A stretch of 64,000 nt of DNA from NCBI GenBank assembly GCA_964035545.1, contig OZ037767.1, positions 11,139,081 through 11,203,080 on the forward strand. Direction: 5' to 3'. Within the stretch, counting starts at the first letter, position 1, and each line of letters begins with the position of its first letter. Below are positions 19,630 through 38,775 of this stretch, piece after piece. The notes under the pieces were generated by a model that saw nothing but the letters and a program-made list of their open reading frames with translations, was not told the origin of the DNA and searched no databases. Position numbers and translations under genes: made by a program. Origin of the DNA: Bugula neritina. Lineage: Eukaryota; Bryozoa; Gymnolaemata; Cheilostomatida; Bugulidae.

Positions 19630-20827
19630 TAAACTTTCTTGTATTCCCACACTTGGTGTGACAACTCCAAAAGCATTCCGCTACGTAAACTACATTTGCT
19701 TCAACTGTTTTTCCTATACATTCTGCTATGTGTTCACACTTTTATCCAAGATGTTCTCAGCGATATAAATGTCCAATTTTTGCTCACTCACTTTATATGA
19801 TTTATATTTAATATTTATGTTTTGTTGTGTTGAATCTCATTTTAAACTGCTCATGGTTAGAAATCTCTCAAGCAAATAATATTTGTATGTCTATTATATA
19901 TTCATGTGTTTTCTACCTATTCCGTCAATGGTAATAATTTGCCTATAATTGAAGCAACATATTGATATTAGTAATGTTGAATTGATAAAATATAGTAGCC
20001 ATCCAGTATTACTCATTGTTTTGGTAATGATAATTCTTTAATAAAAAGAACGCTCATTGTGTTTTTTCCATGCTTAGATTTCGAAAATTTAAACTAGGCT
20101 TCACAGAACTACAAGTAATAAATATAACAAGTGTTCTATATTATTACACAGGAGTGTACTATACCTGCACCATTAATCCCCAAATTCAACAGTACACACA
20201 CCATAATATAAGCCCATTACAAGAACTAAATAGTAACTTAGATAGTGAAAACCAATGTTTTTTAATGTTTGTGATAAAAGCTCCAATAGAAACTGGTCAT
20301 TTCTGGTTCCCCTGCGCCTAATTCTATTAAAATGTAATCTTTCTATATTTCATAATTTCTAGAAATATTCATAGTTGATTATATATAGGTACAATCTTTT
20401 ATATGATATTATGTTGTGATTCTATGCTGCAGGAAGGGGGGGGGTATTGCAGGAGGGAAATTTTTAAGGGGTTTGTTACAAACGCCAAGACTGGTGTAAC
20501 GCTTTTATAAGGTATTTCTTTTTTTTTTTCTTGATTTCGGTCACCATCGCTTTCATGAGAGAAATTTGTTACCATGTAATAAGTTTTGGTCATAAGTTGT
20601 CCAGTTGAACTGTGTAGTTAAAAGGCACTCAAAAAGACTAGTTGATCTGCAGTATAAAGAAACAATGGAGCTGTATCAAGTAAATAAGCCAGTTATTAAG
20701 TTTCTGCAATACACTTTATTTTTTTCAAAAAATTATAACTATTTGGCAAAGGTGACACGAAGTAAAAGCACTTAACATCATCTACATAATATTATATTGC
20801 ATCACGCATGAATCAATTGACTCTATA
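19630..20827. other. Intergenic 3' regions of convergent genes
   Basis: The interval between GCAT (+) and module B (-) contains the GCAT 3' UTR with AATAAA at 20040-20045. On the minus strand there is an AATAAA near 20715-20720, about 110 bp after the module B stop. A G9 run lies at about 20436-20444. No exon was found. Confidence 0.6.
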
Positions 20828-22491
20828 TTACAAGCAACGATGGAAAACGGGAAGCTCTACTGCAGTTCCGCTTCGATATCCACAAGCCCTTTGCAGACAA
20901 CCCATTTCTACCCGTGAATAAGTCAAGTACCGGGTGTAGATTTGTTGAGAGGACAACCCCGTTACCTACAGAATAAGTCCAGATGACATATCAACACATA
21001 TATAATAGAAAGGGTGGCAGGTGAAAGTAACAACATATGTGACTTCTTGATTGAATATTAGTAGCCTACATTGTATATTAGTAGTGTCTTACATTGAATA
21101 TTAGTAGTCACTTACATTATGCACACTAGGATTGCACTCCTTTGCACTACCAAACTCCATGACATCTGCAATTCTATACATTGTGTTGTTCAACTGAGTA
21201 AAGTCCTCATTACTCTGCCGGAAGAAGGAAGACAGCATACAGCGGTATTTCTCCAGACGTTCTGTTATGCTGTCGGGTAAATACTAAAATATAAATTAGA
21301 ACTGACTGTTTGAAACTCTGAGAAATTCACTGATAGTTGTTCCTAGCAGATGCATAGTGTTGGCTAAAAATATTGTTTTAATAATTGGAGCAGATGCCTA
21401 GTGATTAAAACGCAGACTTGAGTAGTGAGAACATTGATAGAAGCAGCACAGAGTTAGGGGTGACCAAGAAGAGTATCTGTACATCGTTGTCAAACTACAG
21501 AGCCAATGTACCAAACTAAAAGCATCAAACCAATGCATTCAGTGAGTTCTAACTCAGTGCTGCTTCAAGCGATTTTTTAGAATGAGAATTGATCAATCCA
21601 GTCAGGAAAAGCATCCTTTCCTATCGGTAAACCCCTCAAGCACTGTTTGAGTCAGAAAAGTTTCATTGGGCTCCTACTGGACAGGAAAACGTCCAATGAA
21701 ATGTCATGGATTGTGCCCAATAATAGACTTTGAGTGTGTCTAGGGGGTTAGCCTGCTTGTGAACTTTTATCAACTGAAACTCTCACAGAAAAGAAGACTT
21801 TAACCTAACATAATAATAATATGCTCACCAAGAGGTCTTCACAGATAAATTTCTGGTTAGTAGTTATTGGTCTTCCTCCTGCCGAACACATGGTTGTTCT
21901 CTGCAAGACAATACTCAAACTTATACCACAAATTTATATATAATTGAATGCAGCATTGTTAATTACTAAAATTATGAACTATACAAATTATCACTTCGTC
22001 ACAAATTCTACCCTATAAACTATAACATATACAAAATATTATTTTGTTATTTAGCCTACACTTATAATTCATATAACATGCATGTCTATTGCAACCCATT
22101 ATTCCTTAATACTTGTTTACATACTTGGCCACTCTATATATCTATAAATAGTTCCTGTGTGGAATGCAATAGAACTTTTTAGATTATATCAAATTAGCAT
22201 AAAAGCAGATGCTCTATTTATAAACATCGGTTCGACAATGAAGTATCTTATAACCTTGTGCCATTTAAAAGTGAATATATTGCAACCATGCAGCTAGTGA
22301 AATGTATATCATTGTGACTAATTAGCTTATAATGTATTGCATAGTCTTGTTAAGCATTTGCACATTCTCAACATACCATATAATTGGTGTTTAAAATCTC
22401 CAGTAGTTCATAAGTCTCTCTGATATCATCACCCCACGCTGGTGTCTTATTGGAACAATATTCTGGTCCTGAGTATGGCCCGTTTGGATCT
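20828..22491 (-). CDS. Secreted 8-Cys family, module B (four 3' exons, no own signal exon seen)
   Basis: Exons in transcript order are 22491-22377 (phase-2 entry), 21900-21829, 21283-21116 and 20965-20828 (stop TAA 20828-20830). All have good GT-AG junctions, and the last three introns are phase 0 like those of A and C. The frames are intact and the eight cysteines of the family are kept: PEYC; TTMC and FICEDL; KYRCML; KECNPSVHN; MGCLQRACG; VFHRC. It is closest to module A in exon 5 (TERLxKYRCML, FFxQS, ECNPSVHN). It lacks the dibasic site found in A and C. Between its first exon and the end of module A (22795) I see no signal-peptide exon. It is therefore either an alternative 3' cassette spliced to the upstream exons of A (exon 2 donor at 27289 is phase-compatible: AG|A) or an orphaned duplicate. 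The function is not recognised. Confidence 0.75.
21040..21118 (-). repeat. Splice-donor-derived repeat, module B intron 5
   Basis: On the minus strand, 22-24 bp units of the form aatgtaagtgactactaata follow each other. The first unit is the real exon-intron junction (AAT|gtaagt at 21116/21115). Later units read aatgtaagaca and aatgtaggcta. Confidence 0.7.
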
Positions 22492-22794
22492 CTAAAATAT
22501 ATACTTCCATAAAAATGTCTAAAATTATATTCTAGTCTTTTTATTAGTCTCCAAAATAATATTAATAATGTATTTTTAGTAAATGAAATTATAGAAATCA
22601 TACTCCTACTGTGACATAGCTGTTAGAGTAAAGAGATATGTATATTGTATAAATATTATTTTTCCAAATATAAAAACTTTATAAGATAAAGTTTTGTTTA
22701 CAAACCGCAGCAGTGTTAGAGCATCTGACTGCATAACGAAATAAATTATAATTTTAAAAGCCTTGCTAAAAATAGTTGAGTTAAGGTGGGCAAT

Positions 22795-25700
22795 TTACTG
22801 GCAGTGATGAAAAACAGGAATCTCTATAGCTGCGCCACTTTCATCTCCACAGTACTGCTGCAGACAAGCTATTTCTACTTGTAAGCCAATCAGATTTTGA
22901 GAATAGATGCGTTCTACTGACAATCCTCTTATCTACAAAATAATTTCATACAAAAACCTTAAGAAAATCATAAAATAAACAAATAATAGCAGACAGAAGT
23001 CCTGACATGTATTATGACTTAAAATCTTGAACTATGCATCAGTAACTTATATTTTATTTTAGTGACCTACATTGTATATCTGAGAACTAACATATATTAA
23101 ATTAACTAACATTGTATTGTATATTAGTGACTTACACTGTAGAACAGTTAACAACATTGCAATCACAGAGCTCTTAGAAAACTGAGGCAGTATATGTACT
23201 TACATTGTGCACACTGGGATTGCACTCTCTTGCACTACTAGGCTCAAGAAAGCCAATGATGCTATGCACAAGGTTGTTCAACTCAAGAAATTCTTCACTA
23301 CTTTGTTGAAAGAACGAATACAGCATACAGCGGTATTTCTGCAGGCGTTCAGTGGTATTGGCAGCTAAATACTGAAACATAAAAAATTTCCAACTGAGCT
23401 TCACCAATCTCCTACGATAAAGATTATCAACAACTTTGAAATGCATTGCTTTTAGACTGGAAAATAATGCATTAATATAGCTAATTGCGTATTTTGCTAC
23501 ATGTAGTCAAAATGCAGAACAAAATAACAATACTCTATGGATTATGGCAGAATAGCAATGCAGCTAGTCAAGGTGCACAAGCCATGGTAGAAAACTCAAC
23601 TAATTGGGTTTAACTTCCTTCCAATAGTCAAAGTTTCGGTTTACTTAGTTTTGAATTCAACAATTTGGATTTGCCATTAATTAGCTTCTCAGTTTAAGTT
23701 TGAAAGCATGCCTTAAACGGTAAACTTGTTGTTTGAATATGGGTAGTTATTCATAAAATTAGTCACACTTCCTATTTAAAAGATGGTAAAGTGACTGTAC
23801 TTACCCTTAAATCTTCACAGTAGAACTTCTGGTTATAGCTGACCGGTTCAGGTTCATCACCAGTAAGGCACATGGCAAGGTCCTTTAATAAACAAGAGAT
23901 ATGTTGTTATATAATGTTACAGTTGGCAGCCTTTAATAAATATATGTTATAGCCTATTTTTGTATAGAATACAGTTAAGAGAAGTTACCAATTACATAAT
24001 TTTTCAAATGTTTAGGTTTATTAAGAACTGATGCTTTCTTACAAAGGGTGGGGGGTTTAATAACTTTACTATAGCACCCAACCCAGGGAGGTGAAATAAA
24101 TTATTAAATGCCTGAATAACGTTACACCTACATGCATTTCATCAGAATTAGAATATCCAAAGCTCTAGTTAGCTTTGTTAGCTGCATTAAAATGCGACAA
24201 CTGAGAAATTCTAATACCTTAAATTTCTTAGGCACTATATTAAAAATAATGGTTTGGGCTGCAGTTTAAAATTATTGGTTAAACTGCACCCCCTGTCCCC
24301 TTAGTCGCTGTTCACCTACCACATAATGGGTGTTCCAATAAGTTAGCATGCTGGAAGCCATTTCAAGGTAAGTGATATGAGGAGCTGCATGGTAAGTACA
24401 GTATGGGTCGACTGATCTTTTTTCTACTCTTAGAGTGTTCCTATGAAGAGAAGTATACTACTTTCAATAATAAAAAAACATCATCATATGTAAAGCATCT
24501 AATCTATAGGCCTACACTAAAGTTATTTTTATCAATTTTTTGTTTGCATTCGTAGAAATTAAAAGCCCATAATTTAGAAAGAATTTTTTTATATCTTTTC
24601 AATTTAGTATACTTTGAATAATTTTCTTTTCCAAATAATTGCTGTTACATAAAATCGCAATTGATGAAGTACTATAGTAAATTTACAGTTGAAATTTGAC
24701 TAGCAGTAGTTTATACTATCCACAGTTAGTTTAAGGTCATACTTTTCATTTTCTGGCTCTTTGCCAGGTGCTTTATGTTCTATATGAACAATGTTCCACT
24801 GATAGCTCGAACAGGTTGAATGTCACAGGAACAAAAAAAATATGAAAAGATAAAGAAACTTATGTTCTCCAATATACTTTTTTATTTTTTTCAAAAGCCA
24901 ATTCATGTTTAAGTTATAGCTTGTTGAAAAACATAGTCCCCCTTCCACATTCTTATCAATTTATACGCTCCTGACTTGTTATTGCGTCTCAATATGCCTT
25001 GTATTTGAGTGCTTGTTAGTCTCGCTTCACTAACTTTGCCTATACTTCACAAGTGCCAGTGCTGCTGGCTCAAAAGCTAAATGTTATAATAAACTGTCAG
25101 CTAAAACCCAATCTTGTATTCCTAGGTTGGTTGGCCTAAATAAAACAATAGTCAAATCATGATTTCATGTTTTAAAAATTTACTCTATTCTAACCTGCTG
25201 CCTAGCTAGTTCTATTTTTGATGTATAATTACAAAATTTGTGATACATTTTTTTGGCAACCATGTGATTTATAAAATGCAGTAATGGTACTTATAATATT
25301 ATATTATTATCATTATAATATATTATATAGTATTATGTGTGTTTTTATTATACTGCATAATATCTATTTTATTATTGTTGTTGTGCAAACAAGTGCAATT
25401 AACCTAGTTTTCAAAATGTACCTCTAAATTATCAGAATATCAGTTTAGATATTTTCATGCTTTGTAAGGTAAACCTAAAAAAAGAGGCTGTATTCCCAAA
25501 GTAAAGGGTGTTGAACTATGAACTATATTAGATTAGCCACTCTGCTACCAAGTGCATCAGTATAATATTATATGAATAGCTCTGATGCTTTGTCTCCGTG
25601 GCTGGCTGCGATATGATAACTTGGCCAACTTCCAAGAGTTTAAAATTGGCGCAATTATTCAAGAGGTTACATACTGCACAGAGCTAGCAGTGATAGTAAC

Positions 25701-27698
25701 CTTGCTATTGGCTGTACTTATTACAACTGCCAGCATATAAGCTGCATTGTAGAATGCCGTTGGGGTAGGCTAGTAAAACCAAATTCTGCTCTCTAATATA
25801 CCTTAGACACAATGCAGCAACATAATTGTTCGTTTCAAATTACATTGCCACCCTTACATGAGCTGTGGGCTTCATAAAGATTCATATGATTAGAGATTTA
25901 TGCTATAGGCTAGCTATGATGAAAAGAAAACACCATTGTCAAAGTTAACTTCAAGTATGTTGTTTTCCAGAAACTCAGTAATGTCCATTTATATCTCTCG
26001 CATACAAATACTTATGTAATAGCATACAGTTTAAGTTTTATTTTAGAGCACATCTGCAAACTCTACAATAAGAGCTTGCTTTACCAGTCTATTTCAGACC
26101 TGTTTTTGTAGCTAGTAATACGCAAGCTACTTATTTTTAAACTTTTGGGTTATTTGTTCAAAACCATTAGCTTTGATAGTAACCCGAGACTATTGCAACA
26201 GTTGACTGCTATCAACATGAATTGACAGCCTAATAATTATAACCCATTTGCGCGCGAAATATTTATGTAATGATAGTTACTCATATAATGCGCGACTCTT
26301 TTACGATCACAGCGTGGTCCAGAGGTTAGAGGCGTCAGCGACGAGTTGGTTGGTCATGGTTCAACCCTGATTTGTTGCAATTTTTTTGTCAACTTATGCA
26401 AATCCTACGCATGTATAATAAATATGGCTATAATTGTAAAGTTTTTTTTTAACTTTTGTTCAACAGTAAGACAACATACATGCATAATAATTAGATACTG
26501 AACACTGGACTAAACCTTGAAATGATCTTATAGAATACAATGTACTTAAAATAATCATATGTGAATTAGAGAAACCTTTACTGACAAGACTGCAAAGTGA
26601 AGTGATTTAGCTGAAATTAACTCTGCCAAACAAACAAAGAATTATGTTGTGCTGAGGCATTTTCAATATATTATTGTAACATAGTGAGATGATTCAGCTA
26701 AGTGCTAATGTAAAACAGGGAACATTATATTGGCAGAAATCCAATAGATTGCCAATTTGTGCGAGAGGGTACTATATGTTATTGTGATAGCGCAGAGCGG
26801 CAAACGTACTAGGAATGTTATAATTAGTCACAGGAGCGTAGCTAGAACCACCATATGAAGAATTTAGATAATTGCAGTGAAACTTGCAATATGGTGTATG
26901 TTTTTACCAAATTGTGAAGAGCATAAACAGAATTTCAAAAAACAAAGAAAGTATATTAGAGAAAACATATCAAGGAATGTCAAGTTTAACTTTTAGACTT
27001 TATAAAATGAATCCCCTGTGCTACAGCAGTGGAACATGGAGGGTGTAAAATTTTACTTATTATGCAACAACTTTCTCAGAAAATTTTTTATTGAAAAATT
27101 AAAAAAGTATATGAAAGAGGAATGCAAGAGCTATCTTTTCATGTAAAATTTGTTAATGTGAGACAAAAACTGTTCGAGCTATCCCCTGGAAACCGTTTAT
27201 ATATAACATAAAGCAGTGCCTGAATGTGGAAAGTAATGACCTTAAACTAACTGTGTCGATAAAATGATAAACTTTTATATATTCGTACCTTCCAGAATTC
27301 TGAAGACTAGCTGGATTCACATCCACTACACCAACCATCAGTACAGCGAATATCACGAGAGATATGCTAGTTACTTTGCCTACAAGTATGCATTAAAACA
27401 GCTTAAATAGAAAATGTCCTTCAACACCAATAGCTTAATCAGCAAAATAAAAATTTGGTTTTAAATTTTAGTCTTATAAAAGAAAGACCATTTTAACTTT
27501 AAAAGGCATTATATAAAAATACTAATAACCAATCATCATGTGACAGTGACTAAAATAAAAAGTTATAACACAACGTAGAATATAATATTAATTATGACAG
27601 AGACATGTTGCAGCAAATCCGATAAAAAATAATTAATAGTATATTTCTTAAATTTGCCTTTTGGCTGTTTAATAATTAATTAATCAACACATACCCAT
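22795..27698 (-). CDS. Secreted 8-Cys protein family, gene A (199 aa), unrecognised
   Basis: Exons in transcript order are 27698-27695 (ATG plus one base), 27379-27289, 24440-24320, 23882-23805, 23371-23204 and 22932-22795 (stop 22795-22797). All are GT-AG with intron phases 1, 2, 0, 0, 0. Residues 1-25 form a signal peptide (core ISLVIFAVLMVGVV). EKR at 38-40 is a likely proprotein-convertase site. The body has eight cysteines at 46, 77, 94, 113, 148, 177, 182 and 198, consistent with four disulfides. Long amphipathic segments (47-72, 99-140, 157-182) suggest a mostly helical fold, and NTT at 103 is a possible N-glycosylation site. A TATA box lies upstream at 27823-27830. I do not recognise the family. 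A cytokine- or hormone-like secreted signal is a hypothesis based on architecture only. Exons 3-6 are certain by homology with B and C; exon 1 is inferred from its match with gene C. Confidence 0.82.
23035..23206 (-). repeat. Splice-donor-like repeats, gene A intron 5
   Basis: After the true donor (AAT|gtaagt at 23204/23203), related units (agtgtaagtcactaatatac, caatgttagttaattt, caatgtaggtcact) recur down the intron. They match the repeats in the equivalent introns of B and C. Confidence 0.55.
23931..24319 (-). other. Intron 3 of gene A, remainder noncoding
   Basis: This is an AT-rich intron with a short G-rich patch near 24045. No further exon was identified. Confidence 0.5.
26309..26385 (+). 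mobile_element. tRNA-like sequence (SINE head or tRNA pseudogene)
   Basis: An A-box-like stretch (gcgtggtccagaggttagag) is followed by a B-box-like ggttcaaccctg about 45 bp later, then a T-rich tail. The cloverleaf is imperfect, so this is a tRNA-derived remnant rather than a working tRNA. It lies in the large intron 2 of gene A. Confidence 0.5.
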
Positions 27699-27822
27699 TT
27701 TCACTTTGAGCAACAGGGTTATAAAAAGACAGCTTGTCGGGGTAAAGAAGTAATTTCTCAGTTCTAAAGTATTAACCAGGTAAGGAGCTCAGCAGGTATG
27801 GAGGAAGGGCTTCAGCTACAAG

Positions 27823-27830
27823 CTTTTATA
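27823..27830 (-). promoter_or_regulatory. TATA box of gene A
   Basis: Minus-strand tataaaag lies about 125 bp upstream of the gene A start codon. This is consistent with a transcription start near 27795 and a short 5' leader. No similarly clear TATA was found for gene C. Confidence 0.45.
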
Positions 27831-30800
27831 ACTGGAATAGTTATGTAATAGCCAACTTAAGTGTTGTTTACAGGTAGTACAAAAGTAAATAATTCCCCTA
27901 AATGAGAAGCTTGCAATAAAGCCAGCTGTAACCATTTTGCTAGGCTTGCACTGGATGAAACTAATCTCTCTAAAGAAATTGGACCGTGGTTAAGTATAAA
28001 TTAGACCCTATTAAAATCCAGTAAACAAAACATTTTAGTGCAAAGAATTGGCTGCCTAGATTTAGAGAAAGGCTTTATCCTATACAGTAAACTATAACAA
28101 AGGGGAAACTCAAGCTTTCACTTACTATAGGTTAATTACTTTAGCTTTTGAACTGTACTGGAGAATTTTTAAAGGCTTAGAAGCTTTTCTAAGCCAATGC
28201 TGTAAGCAGAAATGAAAGACAATCATTAGCTACTGTGATTATTAAATAATGTTGCCGTCCTATCTTCACCAACATTCACTTATTTTTCCGGTGATCGTAT
28301 TGAACCGTTATTTTAAGATTTAAATGACTTAGCTATAGATTCGATTTCTTTTGTCTCTGTAGAATAGATATTTTTTCAGCAGTGGCCAGTGAAGTCTAGT
28401 ATTTTGGAAGCTGCTTTTCAGTAAGCATGTAGGCTGGAGGAATATTGCTATGAGAATAAATTACATTGAATTCAATAGTGGCTATAAAAATTTCCCTTAA
28501 AAGGTTTGATATATGTTCCTCAAATTCCAGATGATTCAAGAGTAAAAAAAATTAAATTTTATATTTGTGTAACAATCAATTTAAAGTCATTATGTTTTAT
28601 AGATTTAGTAAATTAAGAATGATATAAATCGCTGGAAAATATTTTAACAAATAGTAAAAGGGGAAATGTGTTTACAATTTGTTGCTTGTAGCCTATGTTG
28701 TTCAACTTTTCATCATCATAACCAAAAGGGTTATCTCTTTATTTCAAATTCCTGCACTTCTGGTCAAGTCTTGTCTTTGGGCAATAAATAGCCTACTGAA
28801 GAATTCCAGGCTCTTAATATGTTATAAAGTGCCACAATCTTTGTAAAAAAAGCTATTAAACTGCGTGTTCTTTTTCATCAGATGGAGGAATCTGTAGGTT
28901 ACAAATAGTTTTCTTTGTATTTCAACTTACTAGTGCCAAAACTGCTGGGAGTGTTTTTACTATTTAGTAACACCAAGAAAACAGAAATAGCATGAATTAT
29001 GTAATAGGGTTACACTTTTGGTATTAGGCTGAATGATTTAAGGCAAATGCAGTACTATAGTACAATGCGGTGGTGCAAATGAATATAGATTAGGGGTGGC
29101 ATTCAAAGTGGGGTAAATAAAGCCTCATAATAAGAATGCATTACCTGATCAAACAAAACTCTACATTTAAACTTAAATAGTAACTACATTTAAACATGAA
29201 GATTACCCTGCTACTGAAGTGAGTATCTACCTAGCTCACAGTAAGTTATGCTGTATGGCAAGTATGCCTATGCTCTGAGCAAGACGTTGCTTGCATGATA
29301 ACTCAAATTAGTGTTAATTATCAACAGTATATAAAACTGTAACAGTAATTTTGTCAGTAAAGTGACAGTTATGTGCATCTTTATACAAGAGAAAAGCTAT
29401 GAGAGGAGTGAATACAGATAACTTTTCTGCTCCATTTCTGCACTGGCTCATAACATAACACCCATAGCGAACAGTCAACAAGCTATATTGCAAAACAGCT
29501 TTCACCAAAGGCCCAACTACTGTATATGTTACATTATGCACCTGCTCTATGTGTGCAATTCTATCTTATTCAGCAACGCTGGTTAAATCAATTTCAACAG
29601 GTTATTTCCATCTCATTGCTATAAAGCACCATCCAGCAAACAGGACAGAGTAGAGATGAGGATTGCTATGAAACACTCCTCTAGGGTTATGGAAACCTCA
29701 CTGGCTAGGTAGACATTACTCACAGGTCTAGTTATATTATATTGGTGAGATAGCAGAGTTGGAGCAACATCTGCAACTGTCTCTATAATTGCTGCCACAC
29801 TGCCATACAGCTAGAATTCACCTACTTGAAGTATACTTACAAACTGTCTCTCAGATCATATAATTAATAAATTGAATATTTTGAACAGGCAAGTGTATTT
29901 GTATTGATATAAGAGTGTTGAGATTTTCTGCTCACTGTTTAGTACATTGCTGTACTAAAATACTATATTCACTGCCCTTCAACTCATCCTATAGTTGGGT
30001 CCAATAATATTTCTTCATCACAACTTTATAAGCACCCCTAAATAAATGCTGCACCTTCCACTGTTGCGCTAACTGGTAGAAAGAAAACAATTTACCTAAA
30101 AGTAGTGAAAAGGTTTTAGTAGGAGAGTTGTAAAAGCAGGTGGTATTATTCTTCTAGTTATCTAAATAGCAAATTGGGTTCAACTCAAGTATTGATATAT
30201 TGTTGCAATAAGTACTGCTACCAGTGCTAATACTAGTACTAATCTGTACCAATTCTCACAACTTGCAGAGTGCCCTATATAGTATAAGTAGAGTCAATCT
30301 TGTTATACTCTCTGATTACTTCTATTTCCAACTTTGTAGGCTACATTGTGATGTGAACATAACACTGAAGACAGTAAAGTTTCTAAATGGGGAAGAGTGC
30401 ATATTCTTACCATTAGCAGATTCGTTTGCCAATTTATTTATTTTGAGCTTTTAGAGATGAGATTAACTGATTCTGGGTGAATAATGTTTATTATATACCA
30501 AAGTAACTGTGAGATCTAAAAACATAATAATACTTAACACGTCCATGAAAGATTAACAAAACTGTTTTAATAATTCCTAATAGAACAAAAGCACAAAGAA
30601 TATATTTAAACTACCTTTGCTTCCTCGGCTCCCTGCAGTCTTAGTCTAATATTTCTGATTCTCTTATAAATTGAATATCACTTTCTTAGAGTGTTTTATT
30701 TTTCACACATGCACATTCTACATACTAAACTGACCAGGCTGGGTTATTGAGATAAATATATTGCATAAAAAGTCACACTCTAAACAATAAAAGCTGGCAT

Positions 30801-31560
30801 AAGCAATTTTGCCTAGCTTGGCTACCCTTATGAACCTTTCAAATGGCTTCTAATGCTGTGTTAAATGATCTTAGATTTCCGCTACATTACCTTTAAAATT
30901 TCTCACTTGTAATCTACGTATACTTCTACTGGACTAAGTGACTGCATAGTACTAGAAAATAGCCCATTCATTTCCACTAACAATATTGCAGTAAAAAGGT
31001 AGTTGATTCACCAATACCGTTTTTCAGTTTAGATTTGAATAAAATAATTTGAGTATTTTAAAAAATGTGCATTTACATCTATTTCAATGTTTAAACATAC
31101 TTTTATTCCTTCAGCATTCTAATAGATTTTATTAGAATATTTAAATAGTTATAGCATAGCAGTTTAATTTGATTGTTGTTTACTTATTTCAACACATGCA
31201 CTAAGAAATCTGTATGCATTTTACATGTATAGTCTTCATTGTAATTTAGACTTAGAAGGCCTATGCTAGATTCTCATACACACTATAATAGTAGTACATT
31301 GTCAATTAAGAATTATCTTATCCTGAATAATTGTATTAAAAAACAAGGTTTAGATATATCCTCCTATATGCTCAAATTGGAGCAGAATCAATTGATGGCA
31401 ATAGCTGTAACAGCAACAATTAAACTGAAATGAACTGAACAAAGATTGTGCATGCATAGCTTAAAATAAGTTGTTAATATGTTAATTGTGTTGCCATAAA
31501 AAACAGCTTTCTGCATATATATTTTTTCTTGATTTTATTGTCAAATGAATGCTACAGTTT
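27831..31560. other. Noncoding DNA upstream of gene A
   Basis: There is no convincing exon on either strand. The short ORFs at 29314-29541 and 30224-30454 lack splice context, codon bias or family motifs. The cysteine-family hallmarks (ECNPSVHN, IACLQ) do not recur here. Confidence 0.5.
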
Positions 31561-31605
31561 TAGTGATTATTTTAGTTTATATGAATACGATTTTTTAAAA
31601 AATTC

Positions 31606-31690
31606 TTGCCCCCCACCCTCCATTGGGATTAGAACCCCAGACCTCCGCCTTTCAAGCATTGCACCACAAAGACTATACTAGGTAAACACA
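31606..31690 (-). mobile_element. tRNA-derived SINE head
   Basis: On the minus strand the B box gggttctaatccc (31624-31636) follows an A-box-like tttgtggtgcaatgcttgaa at about 33 bp distance. A G-rich and then T-rich tail comes after it. This is tRNA-like promoter spacing without an intact acceptor stem. Confidence 0.5.
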
Positions 31691-31859
31691 ATGTACCTAC
31701 TATATTTTTTCATCATACTTTTTAGTTATATAAAGCTGGTATGAGTAGCAAAAATATGCATTGATAGAACATTATGATCAATTAATTATATAAATCAGGT
31801 TGTGAACTAATTTAAAGCATTTCAGCTTATACAATAAAGAAAATACTTGGCTGGTTGCA

Positions 31860-31935
31860 TATTTTGCATAATTAGAGCACAGGCTTACTAAACACAAGGT
31901 TGGTGGTTAGAATTCATACAAAGATCATTTACGTT
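31860..31935 (+). mobile_element. tRNA-derived SINE remnant
   Basis: The sequence attagagcacaggcttacta, then aaggttggtggttagaattc, resembles the D-arm to T-arm part of a tRNA with a degraded B box (ggttagaattc). It sits just downstream of gene C. Confidence 0.45.
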
Positions 31936-32129
31936 GTTGGGAAAAACTTTTTGTTGTAATTGCTCTGTTGACACATTAGAAAACAAGTACTTGGTTCCTT
32001 TAAACAAGAGTGGATAACTTCTAAAAATTATCAAAGTAGCAAAGTGTAGGACTATACAGTTATTTAGTTGAGAAAGACAATGCATTATGAACACCTCAGA
32101 TGGTGAATAGATTTGCTGAAACATATATA

Positions 32130-32138
32130 TTTTATTCT
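32130..32138 (-). terminator. Poly(A) signal of gene C
   Basis: Minus-strand AATAAA within the tattttattc segment lies about 85 bp after the gene C stop codon. Confidence 0.5.
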
Positions 32139-32219
32139 CAGTAATATTATCTTTATATCAAAGCAGAGCCAACCATGCAGTATGATTTTCTGTAGAAGTG
32201 TCAGATAGCATATAGCACA

Positions 32220-38560
<6,341 letters not shown>

Positions 38561-38564
38561 TGGC

Positions 38565-38775
38565 CATCCCTGATGGAAAAGTTTCTTTAAATAGGGCTAA
38601 GAACTAACTCATCTATGTGGCACAGGAGCAATTTTGACTGGATGCTCTTCTTAACATCCCCAATGACCTTTACTGGCCGATTCAAATTAATGACTTTGTG
38701 TTTGCTAAGCCAAACACTCTATAAAACAGTCTAACCTCTAACCCCTATACCATGGCTGCTCCCTAGGTTATAAAC
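38565..38775 (-). mobile_element. tRNA-derived SINE with conserved core
   Basis: On the minus strand the order is a tRNA-like head (A box ccatggtataggggttagag), a B-box-like atttgaatcgg, and a core gatgttaagaagagcatcca. The core resembles the short block (gttaggaagggcatccag) shared by many tRNA-SINEs and LINE tails. A 3' part (tgctcctgtgccacatagat) follows. Total length of about 210 bp is typical of a SINE. Confidence 0.7.

Noticed and set aside
21383-21470. tRNA-like A box (gatgcctagtgattaaaacg)
   Set aside because: No convincing B box at the right distance; perhaps a very old SINE.
22712-22742. tRNA-like segment gttagagcatctgactgcat
   Set aside because: Resembles a tRNA D-arm to anticodon stretch but no B box follows, so no tRNA or SINE is called.
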